Positions 48,146 through 56,290 of a stretch of 64,000 nt of DNA are shown here, piece after piece. Below the pieces are notes generated by a model. That model did not search any database. It saw nothing but the letters and a program-made list of their open reading frames with translations, and was not told the DNA's origin. The translations under genes and the position numbers were made by a program. Numbering within the stretch: position 1 is the first letter of the stretch; every line of letters starts with the position of its first letter. The DNA is from Neomicrococcus aestuarii (GTDB lineage Bacteria > Actinomycetota > Actinomycetes > Actinomycetales > Micrococcaceae), in the NCBI RefSeq assembly GCF_014201135.1, contig NZ_JACHDR010000001.1:558001-622000 (forward strand), given 5' to 3'.

Positions 48146-49193
48146 CCGGCGATGTTGCGCAAATTGCTTTAGCGACCGCCTGATTCGTGAAGAACTCGTC
48201 GCTCAATGTGACCCTATTGACCAAACCTGCGACTATTGTGGCGCATTGAATGTCCAATGTGTGGAGCCGGAGCGACTCGGCCAGTGGTTCTCGACCCTCA
48301 TGGCGACATATGAGGAAGTCGACGAGGGCAAACCAATCGTGCAACTCCTAGACGAGGAATGGGGATTTTTTCGGGACTCAGGACTTCGTCCGGCAGAAGC
48401 CAAAGACTTGCTCGCTGACGTGCTCGACGATGGGGAGCTTGTCCGCAGGCTGTTCGTTCCAATTGAGCACGTTGGTGGGGGCAACCTCAAACGCTGGGAA
48501 GACTTGCGCGATGAGATGATGCACGTGAACCGGTGGTTCCTGGCCGAACCCATGGACATGGACCGAATCAAGGAGCTTCTAAGCCAACTGATTGCGTCAC
48601 CTTCCACTCTCAGCGATCTGAAATGGTTTAGGGCTCGCCTACTGGGGGGCGACGCGCCCTACCAGGTCGACGAAATGGGTGCACCACCACCTCACCTTGC
48701 AGGACATGGTCGCGCGAACCCTGCCGGTATTCCATACCTCTACCTTGGTTCTACTCGAGCAACTGCGGTGGCCGAGCTAAGGCCGCACACTGGAGAGCTA
48801 GCATGTGTGGCAGAGTTTCAGTTAGGGAAGCCCGATCTGAAACTGGCCGATCTTAGGGATCCGCGAAGTCTGATTTCGCCCTTGTTCGGCGATGAAAGTC
48901 AAATGATCAAACTTCGAGCGGATCTGCCACTCCTAGAAAGGCTCGGTGACGAACTCACCCGCCCAGTTCACCCCCGAGGGGCACCTTATGAGTACATTCC
49001 TACACAGTACCTATGCGAATACGTGAAGACGTGTGGCTTCCACGGCGTCATGTATCGGAGCTCTGTCAGTAGCGACAAGGGTGTTAATATCGCACTTTTT
49101 GACCCCGAGCTGGCAACACCAATTAGCGTGGAAGAAGTTTCCGTTGAACGGGTGAGTGTTCAGATCAGCACACCCTCAAACGCATATAGCTAA
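48138..49193 (+). CDS. Zinc-knuckle/HEPN/RES-domain protein (predicted NAD-degrading effector)
   Basis: A 351-residue multidomain protein. An N-terminal Cys cluster (C6, C7, C10, C24, C31, C34) should bind zinc. Residues ~50-155 are helical and contain R124-DEMM-H129, the Rx4-6H motif of HEPN domains. Residues ~162-325 form a RES domain: R165/R167 (WFRARLL), the GRANPAGIPYLYLGS loop, E213 (TAVAELRPH) and S308/S309 (YRSS), followed by NIALFDPE. RES toxins of the MbcT/Res type degrade NAD+. All RES positions I can identify are kept, so it is probably active. Confidence 0.85.
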   Translation: MASRRCCANCFSDRLIREELVAQCDPIDQTCDYCGALNVQCVEPERLGQWFSTLMATYEEVDEGKPIVQLLDEEWGFFRDSGLRPAEAKDLLADVLDDGELVRRLFVPIEHVGGGNLKRWEDLRDEMMHVNRWFLAEPMDMDRIKELLSQLIASPSTLSDLKWFRARLLGGDAPYQVDEMGAPPPHLAGHGRANPAGIPYLYLGSTRATAVAELRPHTGELACVAEFQLGKPDLKLADLRDPRSLISPLFGDESQMIKLRADLPLLERLGDELTRPVHPRGAPYEYIPTQYLCEYVKTCGFHGVMYRSSVSSDKGVNIALFDPELATPISVEEVSVERVSVQISTPSNAYS

Positions 49194-49198
49194 TCTTT

Positions 49199-49649
49199 TA
49201 GCTCATTGGTCTCGTAGACGCTTGGGTGCAACACTTCCGTTAGTCACTCGCTCGCCTTAATGGCAGCTGCCATCCCCAGAAGAAGCTTAAAAGTCTGGGA
49301 CATGTGATTTGAGCGGACTCCAAAAGAGCTTGGCAACAGGCATTCAGGAGGGACTGCCGAAAGCAACAAGTATCGGCTATGGACGAGCCTTGCTACCTGG
49401 CTCAGTGAAAGCAGCCTCTTGCCCTTGATTTTTGAAACTTTCTCTCGATACGGTCAGTCAGATCATTTCCACCATCTCGATATCCTGGCTATCGAAGAGT
49501 TCGTGGAGAGCGAAGCGACTGTGAAGTACTGGGATCGGATCGGACTCTCCACTCAAGCGCAGGAACGTCCGCAGCCTACTTTGGGAACTTCTTTCAGTTC
49601 CGGAGAGTATCTGGTGACTAATTAAGTGTTGCGGGTATTCGAGTCGGAA
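49199..49649. other. Gene-poor spacer inside the island with a possible decayed coding fragment
   Basis: On the plus strand, 49308-49625 is open for 105 codons without a convincing start; a TTG at 49419 would give 68 residues (including FETFSRYGQSDHFHHLDILAIEEF). The composition is protein-like, so it may be the 3' remnant of a lost gene, but no family is recognised. Nothing else is seen in this 450-base stretch. Confidence 0.3.
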
Positions 49650-50798
49650 CTATTGAGGAAGAACCGATTTCCATTGTTCGGAGCTAAAGGATTCAAGTGT
49701 TCTTTCTGGATTCGTGAATAGTTTAGCGAGATTAACGTAGCGAATAAGCCAACACTCATATGATTTCTTGTCTCCAGCGGCGTCTGGTGTCCCAAGCGCG
49801 GAAAGGAAATTCTCCGAGACAGTAATTGAAACGTCTTGGAGATAGACCGTGGCGAGCTCCTTCGCCATCTTGATTAACTGGACATGAACGACTGATGGGA
49901 TTTCGGCAAATTGGTTACCGTCACGAGCGGAACGTCTCCACAACATTTCATCCAGTAGTGCTGAAGCCGACTTGCGGCTGGGGCTGAATTCCTGAGCTTT
50001 ATGGCGTTCATCCAACACACATTGCAAAATTGAATCATCCACTTCAACCATACTCTCAAGTGCCCTTATGGATATTCTTTGAGTAGACTCGATCGCTTCC
50101 CGCATTAGGGCTAATGAGATGCTTCCCGGAGATTCGTGGACGTTAATGTATCGAGATACTTGATAACCCCCGTCCCTTAGAGTTTCGACCAGCACCTGTC
50201 CAACCTTGTCACGATGATCGTGTAGCAATTCAGGGGCGATATTGATTTCTTTTCGGAGCTTCACCCGGTAAAGAAAGAATTCCTTGTCGCGATCGTCCTT
50301 TTCTCGCATTCTACGTAGCATTGACTCCAGGGCTGCCTCGTACGTTCCGATATGAAGTGCCTGATTTTCATGGAAATCAATGTATTTCGAAGTTTTCTCA
50401 GGCTCGTTCTTGAATGCCCTTTCTCTAATGTGCGCCCCCTCTTCAGGCGGAAGGGAGTACTCAGATTTGGGCCATTCGGACTCCGTCGACGTGTGATACC
50501 AAATTGAATCCAGCACTTGACTGTCCGTTAGAGCTGGATCATCTTCATCTCGAAGCCGAATGTCCGAACGGTTTGCATTGAGATCGTTCTGGCAGTACTT
50601 GCACTTGGGGCTGTCAGTCGTGGTCTGGTTATGATATTCCGCGGCTAAAAGGCAATTGCGCTTCCGGCATTTTTCGCATTTGAACCAATAATTATAGTTG
50701 AAGTCGATTTTGCGTTCAATAAGCATGAATTGAGAACCCTTCTTTGCTCTGTCGACCGAAGCGACAAGCCTCAAGTCAATAGACTTAGGAAATTGCAT
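49650..50798 (-). CDS. Zinc-ribbon protein with ADP-ribosyltransferase-like features
   Basis: A 382-residue protein not matched to a named family. The N-terminus has CEKC (C41, C44), C49 and CKYC (C66, C69), a zinc-ribbon arrangement. The middle has the spaced motifs of an ART fold: WYHTST (100-105), LHIGTYEAALE (148-158), an FFLYRVKL strand and YINVHESPGSISL (217-229), like the H-x-T, H-x-G-T and E-x-x-G-S patterns of PARP/ART-like proteins. The C-terminal ~150 residues are helical. It faces the island operon tail to tail. Codon use is A/T-richer than in neighbours, indicating transfer. The ART reading is inference. Confidence 0.6.
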   Translation of the reverse strand: MQFPKSIDLRLVASVDRAKKGSQFMLIERKIDFNYNYWFKCEKCRKRNCLLAAEYHNQTTTDSPKCKYCQNDLNANRSDIRLRDEDDPALTDSQVLDSIWYHTSTESEWPKSEYSLPPEEGAHIRERAFKNEPEKTSKYIDFHENQALHIGTYEAALESMLRRMREKDDRDKEFFLYRVKLRKEINIAPELLHDHRDKVGQVLVETLRDGGYQVSRYINVHESPGSISLALMREAIESTQRISIRALESMVEVDDSILQCVLDERHKAQEFSPSRKSASALLDEMLWRRSARDGNQFAEIPSVVHVQLIKMAKELATVYLQDVSITVSENFLSALGTPDAAGDKKSYECWLIRYVNLAKLFTNPERTLESFSSEQWKSVLPQ

Positions 50799-50919
50799 CC
50801 GTGCAACTACCGATAAACATAGATATCGTTAAATTGCAGTCGATAACCATTCGTTGGGGATTGTGACCGAACCTTCCATTCTGGGGCGACTAAGTAGTGA
50901 ATGTCAGATGGCCCAATAC

Positions 50920-51476
50920 GTCTGAATGATGCAGATAAGACGGAATGCACCGTCTCCAAATAGACACCGACTGTGGTGGCAACGGTGCGGAGCGACAGCC
51001 CACGCGTCCTGCCGGCTAGGATCTCTGCACGTAGTTGTCGGTCAACGTGGATCGTCGGCGACCAGCTATCCCGGTTGGGTGCGACGCCTTGATTCCATGC
51101 TGAAGTCGTAGGGGCGTCAGCTGAGTTCTGGTAGCGGCGATTACTCTAGCGAGAGCGAAGGTTGCAGGTGGATCCGCGTTTCCACCTGCAACCATTCCAT
51201 AGGCACGATGAATGGAATGCCGCAATCTAGAATGTCGATAAGAACCAAGAGCCCGTCAATAGTGTCCCAGGCTAGGTCGCGGACTCTTGCGACGACTAGT
51301 GAGTCACCTGGACTCATGGCTTGTCGTGCAGCCTGCAGAGCTGGGCGATTTTCGATTACTAGTTGTCGATTGGTAGGCACTTCGAACAGCCGATCCCAGA
51401 TCGACTGTAACGCCTCTCACAGGCGAGCGATAGTCGCCGGATCATCCGTCCGACGCAGAAAGCCAATGAGCGCCAT
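50920..51476 (-). pseudogene. Decayed serine recombinase (resolvase/invertase) gene
   Basis: Starting at the ATG at 51476, the frame reads MALIGFLRRTDDPATIARL, meets a TGA, then continues in frame to 51141 with NRPALQAARQAMSPGDSLVVARVRDLAWDTIDGLLVLIDIL, the resolvase core that normally reads ..PGDTLVVWRLDRLGRS. The catalytic region has lost key residues. After a frame change, 51020-50920 still reads as the C-terminal helix-turn-helix (AGRTRGLSLRTVATTVGV). It lies next to the right end of the island, where an integrase would be expected. Confidence 0.7.
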
Positions 51477-51735
51477 GATCGTTTCTCCGTTCGACAAACC
51501 CTCCCATCGCTGTACCCAGATGGAAACTGACGGTGGATACTTTCCCGCACTTCTAGACCTTCGCATGAAGAGTGTCAATTGAACACTTCAGAAGCAATGA
51601 TCGGGCTGGCAATTTGCGTAAATACATTGGGGTTGCAGGGTTTTTTCAAGCTAGCCAGCACCTGGTCGGGACCGTCGAAACGATGGGATCCTACGCGTTT
51701 CGCAGCCTTGAACACTATGTGACACTACATAATTT

Positions 51736-52153
51736 AGGTGCAATCTTCCGGCCCGCCGCAAGGTTCGGCGTGGATGGAATCCTCTTCAGTGAGCCTTGCG
51801 CCGATCCACTGTACCGGCGCTCCATCCGCGTGAGCATGGGAGGGGTCTTCCAAATTCCGTGGGCCAGAACTGGCCCTCTGGATAAGGCGCTGACCCAGCT
51901 CAAAACCTCCGGGTTCACAGTCGCCGCGATGGAACTGACCGCGGATTCAATCGACATTGATTCGTTCAACGCTGGCTCGCTCGACAAACTCGCGCTCGTC
52001 CTCGGAACCGAAGGCGCGGGCGTGTCAGAATCCACCCTGAAACTGGCGGACGTTGCCCTCCAAATCCCCATGCGAGCCGGCGTTGATTCGCTCAATGTAG
52101 CTGCGGCGTCGTCCGTCGCAATGTGGGAACTGAGATACCGGGGAACCGCCTAG
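51736..52153 (+). pseudogene. Displaced 3' half of a trmH/SpoU methyltransferase gene
   Basis: Residues from LGAIFRPAARFG to the stop align with the C-terminal half of the intact gene at 45335-46156 (CADPLYRRSIRVSMG identical; LGTEGAG, GVDSLNVAAASSVAMWEL similar), roughly half identical by eye. Upstream of 51736 the similarity ends. An open frame extends back to 51572, but that part is not methyltransferase. This half matches host codon habit better than its counterpart, so it is probably the original 3' end. Confidence 0.8.
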
Positions 52154-52276
52154 CCACTGGATGCGCGATACGGGCTGTTTTCGTGTAAGATTATTAGCTG
52201 GCTCTGCACTCGCAAAGCCAGCACGTCCCCAACGGTCACTGGCAAAATCCAGTGTCCTTGACGCAAAGGTTTATAA

Positions 52277-52531
52277 ATGAAGGCTGACATTCACCCGCAG
52301 TACGGCCCGGTTGTTTTCCACGACCTTGCCTCTGGCGAAAAGTTCCTCACCCGCTCGACGGTTTCGACTGACCGCACCATCGAATGGGAAGACGGAAACA
52401 CCTACCCACTCGTTGACGTGGAAATCTCCGCTGCATCGCACCCGTTCTACACCGGTAAGCAGCGCATCATGGACACCGCAGGTCGAGTGGAGCGCTTCAA
52501 CCAGCGCTTCAAGGGCTTCGGCAAGAAGTAA
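52277..52531 (+). CDS. rpmE2: 50S ribosomal protein L31 type B
   Basis: An 84-residue ribosomal protein. It begins [16 protein letters not shown] and has [18 protein letters not shown]...[29 protein letters not shown], the type-B form lacking the zinc-binding cysteines of type A. Type B often replaces the zinc form when zinc is scarce, but no Zur box was recognised upstream. It follows the trmH fragment by 123 bases. Confidence 0.96.
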   Translation: MKADIHPQYGPVVFHDLASGEKFLTRSTVSTDRTIEWEDGNTYPLVDVEISAASHPFYTGKQRIMDTAGRVERFNQRFKGFGKK

Positions 52532-52544
52532 ATATACTGAGGTA

Positions 52545-53630
52545 ATGACTTCAAACGCCTCTTCGCAAGAACCTCAAAAACACCACGGTGGATTCAAGGT
52601 TCCAGGAGGCAAATTAGTCGTCGTTGATCTCGAGTCGATATCCGGTGTGATTTCGACTGCGAGCATCAACGGCGACTTTTTTCTTGAGCCAGATTCTGCG
52701 CTCGAAGATCTGAACCGCTCCCTCGTAGGGTTGAGCATCAACGCAGATCACTCGACCATCCGTGACGCAATCCAATCCGCACTCCCCGCGGAGGCGCACA
52801 TGATTGGATTCGACGCACATTCCGTGGCGATGAGCGTACGTCGCGCCACTGGACACGCGACGCAATGGAGCGACCACGAGTGGCAGGTCATCCCGCCCAC
52901 CGTCCTTTCACCGGAACTCAATGTTGCACTCGATGAAGTGCTGACGCGCGAAGTCGCAGCGGGAACCCGTCCGCCGACACTGCGATTTTGGGACTGGGAC
53001 GCCCCAGCCGTGGTGATTGGCTCTTTCCAGGCCGTCCATAACGAAGTCGATCCGAACGCTGCCCAGGAACACGGCATCCACATTATTCGCCGCATATCCG
53101 GCGGCGGTGCCATGTTCATGGAGGCCGGAAACTGCATCACCTACTCGCTCTATGTCCCGCCGTCTCTGGTAGATGGCAAGTCCTTCGCCGACTCCTATCC
53201 GTACCTGGACGCGTGGGTCATGGAAGCCCTCGAACGAGTAGGTATCGAAGCCTTCTATAAGCCTCTCAATGACATTGCGACGCCACAAGGCAAGATCGGT
53301 GGAGCCGCTCAGAAGCGCTTGGCTACAGGTGCGCTATTGCACCACGTCACGATGAGCTATGACATCGACGCGGACAAGATGTCCGAGGTCCTTACAGTCT
53401 CGAAAGAAAAGATCTCCGACAAGGGAATTAAGAGCGCCAAAAAGCGCGTAGATCCTTTGAAACGGCAGACCGGTTTGTCCCGCGCGGCGATCATCGACGT
53501 CATGATGCAGACCTTCACCGAGCGCTACGACGCAACGCCTGCGGAGGTGGGGGAGTCCTCACTCGCTGCCGCCGAGGAGCTCGTGGCAACGAAGTTTGGA
53601 ACCACGGAGTGGACCTACCGCTTGCCGTAG
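52545..53630 (+). CDS. Lipoate-protein ligase family protein with accessory domain at the N-terminus
   Basis: A 361-residue protein. Residues ~15-110 (FKVPGGKLVVVDLES... ISGDFF-like INGDFFLEPDSALEDLNRSL) resemble the lipoate-ligase accessory domain that is usually C-terminal or a separate LplB. Residues ~125-361 are the LplA catalytic domain: RRISGGGAMFMEAGNCITYSL, the lysine motif GKIGGAAQKR and HHVTMSYDID. It would attach lipoate to dehydrogenase E2 or GcvH proteins. The ATG at 52545 (GAGGTA upstream) follows rpmE2; a longer frame within rpmE2 is rejected. Confidence 0.85.
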   Translation: MTSNASSQEPQKHHGGFKVPGGKLVVVDLESISGVISTASINGDFFLEPDSALEDLNRSLVGLSINADHSTIRDAIQSALPAEAHMIGFDAHSVAMSVRRATGHATQWSDHEWQVIPPTVLSPELNVALDEVLTREVAAGTRPPTLRFWDWDAPAVVIGSFQAVHNEVDPNAAQEHGIHIIRRISGGGAMFMEAGNCITYSLYVPPSLVDGKSFADSYPYLDAWVMEALERVGIEAFYKPLNDIATPQGKIGGAAQKRLATGALLHHVTMSYDIDADKMSEVLTVSKEKISDKGIKSAKKRVDPLKRQTGLSRAAIIDVMMQTFTERYDATPAEVGESSLAAAEELVATKFGTTEWTYRLP

Positions 53631-53644
53631 GGCAGACGAATGCT

Positions 53645-56263
53645 CTAGCCAGTGAAGCTTTGTCCGGTGAGCTCGCGTTGCAACATATCCAGTTCCTCAA
53701 TCACCACGCGGCGAAGCGCCGCTGGTGCGTCCGGATGTTCTGACAGCCACGCGGTGGCATCGATGGCAGGCTGCTGATCGCCCTCCACACCGTGGGGGAA
53801 GAGCCCCTCAATGACTCGTGTGGCGTTGGACTGGGTCATGCTCTGCCAGACCTCTTCAAGGCGGGGCCAGAAGGACTGATAGAACGGCTGACGAAGTTGC
53901 CAGGACCCTTCCGCGAAGCCGGCTGCGACTGCACTGAGATGATCGTTGGACAGCTTCACGCCCGCGCCGTCCATGACGGAGAGGGCTTGAGTCCACGCAG
54001 TGGTCTTGGAGGTGGGATCCGGAACAGCCGCCAGAGCGTGCGTGCGGCTCACGCGGGCCTTGGCAGAGTCTTCCCTGGCAATCTCTTGCTCAAAGTCGGT
54101 GATGTCTGCTGCGCCCAACACGCTGAGGGCTATGAGGGCGAGCCACCGAAGCTCGGCATCCGAACGTTCGCCAGGGGCAAAGTCCTTCTCCGCCCCAGCC
54201 ATAAGCTCGAGGCGGTAGATCACGTTCTCAGATGCTTCCGAGGCTGACTTCGCGGCTCGTGCGAAGGTTCGTGCCCAGATGCGACGAAGGTCCCCGGTGG
54301 TGCGTTGAGTGATTTCCCAGGCCGCGTCAACGAACAACGCGGCCACTTCGGGGGCGCGATCGGCCGAGACATAATTCTCGAGCGCGTAGACGGCGTTGAG
54401 GGTGATTCCGCTCAGGATGCCGGCTTCTGGAACCATCGCCCCGTGACGGGCGACGGAACGGATGAACGTGACCGGATCCAGGCGTCCGCTACGCACTTGG
54501 TTCCACAGGCTCGCCCACAACGTGGCGCGCGCCAGGCCATCGTTGATGCCGTTGCTGATAAACGAATCTTGTGATTGTTCGTCAAGCTCTATCAATGCGT
54601 AGGTCAGGTCTTCATGGTTAGGAAGCACTAGCGCTGGGCGAGGTGATCCCACAAGGTCCGGCAGCTCAACAGTCTCGCCTTCAAGACGGGCATCGATAGA
54701 GCGCGTGAGCTCGAGCCAACCGGCACCATCAGTGGAAGCATCAAAAATACCGACCTTCACCACATGCGGGCGAAGAACTTGCTGACCAGTGGTGGGATCT
54801 GTTGCCTTTTGACGCAGGACTGCTCGCGTCACTAGACCGTTTTCATCCTCGTCCAGTTCCACGCTCAAAGTCGACGGTCCGCTAGTTTTCAACCAAGCTT
54901 CGGTCCAGCCATCCATATCCCGGCCGGACGCCGTGGCGAGAGCTTCGAGGAAGTCCGGCAGCGTGGCATTCCCGAAAGCATGTTTGGCGAAGTAGGTATT
55001 TGCGGCGTCAAAGAAGGCGTCTTCACCGACGTAGGCAGCAAGCTGCTTGAGCACAGACGCGCCCTTGGCGTAGGTGATTCCGTCAAAGTTCTGATCAGCG
55101 GCTTCAAGATCCGTGATGTCAGAGACGATGGGGTGCGTGGTGGGGAACTGATCCTGCACATACGCCCAACCCTTACGGCGGTTCGCAAAGCTAACCCACG
55201 CCGTTCGGAAATCCGTTGCTTTATCCGTGGCCAGAGTGCCCAAATAATCTGCGAACGACTCCTTGAGCCACAGATCGTCCCACCACTTCATAGTCACGAG
55301 GTCGCCGAACCACATATGCGCCATCTCGTGCAAGATGGTCCCCGCGCGCCCTTCATGCTGAGCCTCAGTGGCGTGAGATTCAAAGATGTACTGCTCCGTG
55401 AAAGTCACCAAACCAGGGTTTTCCATGGCGCCGAGGTTGTACTCGGGAACAAACGCGGAATCGTACTTCCCCCACGGATAAGCCACCGTGAACTTCTGGT
55501 GATAGTAATCCAAGCCCTGCTTGGTGATCGTGAAAATCTCTTCGTGATCTACGTGCTGCGCCAGGGACTGACGGGCCGTGATGTTCAACGGGACGGTGAG
55601 CTCGGTTCCGTCCTGGGTAACTCCGCGCCATTCATCCGTGACCACGTAGTAGGGGCCAGCCAAGACGGTGGTGATGTAAGTGGACATGCGCTTGGTAGCG
55701 GCAAAGTGACGGGTAGACGTCCCGTCCTGGTGTTCATCGACGGACGTCAGAGCCTCGTTGGAAGCCACGTGCCACTCTTGCGGGGCACGTACGTGAAAAG
55801 TGAAGGATGCTTTGAGATCTGGCTGTTCAAAATTGGCGAACACCCGGCGTGCATCAGCTGGTTCATACTGCGTGTACAGGTAGGTCTGCTGATCCGTAGG
55901 GTCCACAAAGCGGTGTAGACCCTCGCCGGAGGTGCTGAAGACAGCGTGACCTGTGACGGTCACTTTGTTGTGGTCCAACAAATCCGTCAACTGGATGCGG
56001 GAACCCTCGACAATTCCGTCCAGCTCCTTTTCGGCAAAGGAGCGGCCATTGATGATGACAGAGTCAATGCCACCGTGAATGAAATCCAAGAAGGTGCTTG
56101 CACCTGGCTGATGGCATGAGAAAACCAGCGTAGTGATGGAAGGGCAGGTCTCTACCGCTGGATCGGCCGCTTGAGAAAGGTCCAGAGAAACGTCATAGCT
56201 TTCGACGCTGACTAGTTGGCTTCTGAGGGCGGCTTCATCACGGGTCAGATTCTCATTATTCAC
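53645..56263 (-). CDS. pepN: Aminopeptidase N (M1 family)
   Basis: An 872-residue cytosolic zinc aminopeptidase. The exopeptidase motif is GAMEN (278-282), the zinc motif HEMAH (312-316) with the third ligand E335 (LWLKESFADYL), and the C-terminal ERAP1-like helical domain is present. Its length and layout match actinobacterial PepN. Start is GTG at 56263. It stands between the convergent lipoate ligase gene and the YeiH-family gene 27 bases upstream on the same strand. Confidence 0.95.
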   Translation of the reverse strand: MNNENLTRDEAALRSQLVSVESYDVSLDLSQAADPAVETCPSITTLVFSCHQPGASTFLDFIHGGIDSVIINGRSFAEKELDGIVEGSRIQLTDLLDHNKVTVTGHAVFSTSGEGLHRFVDPTDQQTYLYTQYEPADARRVFANFEQPDLKASFTFHVRAPQEWHVASNEALTSVDEHQDGTSTRHFAATKRMSTYITTVLAGPYYVVTDEWRGVTQDGTELTVPLNITARQSLAQHVDHEEIFTITKQGLDYYHQKFTVAYPWGKYDSAFVPEYNLGAMENPGLVTFTEQYIFESHATEAQHEGRAGTILHEMAHMWFGDLVTMKWWDDLWLKESFADYLGTLATDKATDFRTAWVSFANRRKGWAYVQDQFPTTHPIVSDITDLEAADQNFDGITYAKGASVLKQLAAYVGEDAFFDAANTYFAKHAFGNATLPDFLEALATASGRDMDGWTEAWLKTSGPSTLSVELDEDENGLVTRAVLRQKATDPTTGQQVLRPHVVKVGIFDASTDGAGWLELTRSIDARLEGETVELPDLVGSPRPALVLPNHEDLTYALIELDEQSQDSFISNGINDGLARATLWASLWNQVRSGRLDPVTFIRSVARHGAMVPEAGILSGITLNAVYALENYVSADRAPEVAALFVDAAWEITQRTTGDLRRIWARTFARAAKSASEASENVIYRLELMAGAEKDFAPGERSDAELRWLALIALSVLGAADITDFEQEIAREDSAKARVSRTHALAAVPDPTSKTTAWTQALSVMDGAGVKLSNDHLSAVAAGFAEGSWQLRQPFYQSFWPRLEEVWQSMTQSNATRVIEGLFPHGVEGDQQPAIDATAWLSEHPDAPAALRRVVIEELDMLQRELTGQSFTG

Positions 56264-56290
56264 GTGGCGATAGTAACAGTCGCCTCTGGG

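Larger units (their letters stand above)
45757..51750. mobile_element. Putative ~6-kb genomic island inserted in trmH, with defence-like cargo
   Basis: Bounded by the two versions of the trmH 3' half, which share GGTGC(G/A)ATCTTCCGG at 45754-45769 and 51738-51752. Inside are a three-gene nuclease/Beta/RES operon, an opposing zinc-ribbon gene, and a decayed serine recombinase next to the right boundary. Base composition is lower in G+C than the flanks, most clearly at 49.6-50.8 kb. Boundaries are approximate. Confidence 0.65.

Noticed and set aside
51572-51735. The first 55 codons of the frame containing the trmH fragment as a real N-terminus
   Set aside because: They show no methyltransferase similarity and lie in island-edge DNA; treated as chance open frame ahead of a displaced 3' half.
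52311-52544. Lipoate ligase starting inside rpmE2
   Set aside because: The frame there is only a shadow of rpmE2; ATG 52545 has a ribosome binding site and starts just before recognisable domain sequence.
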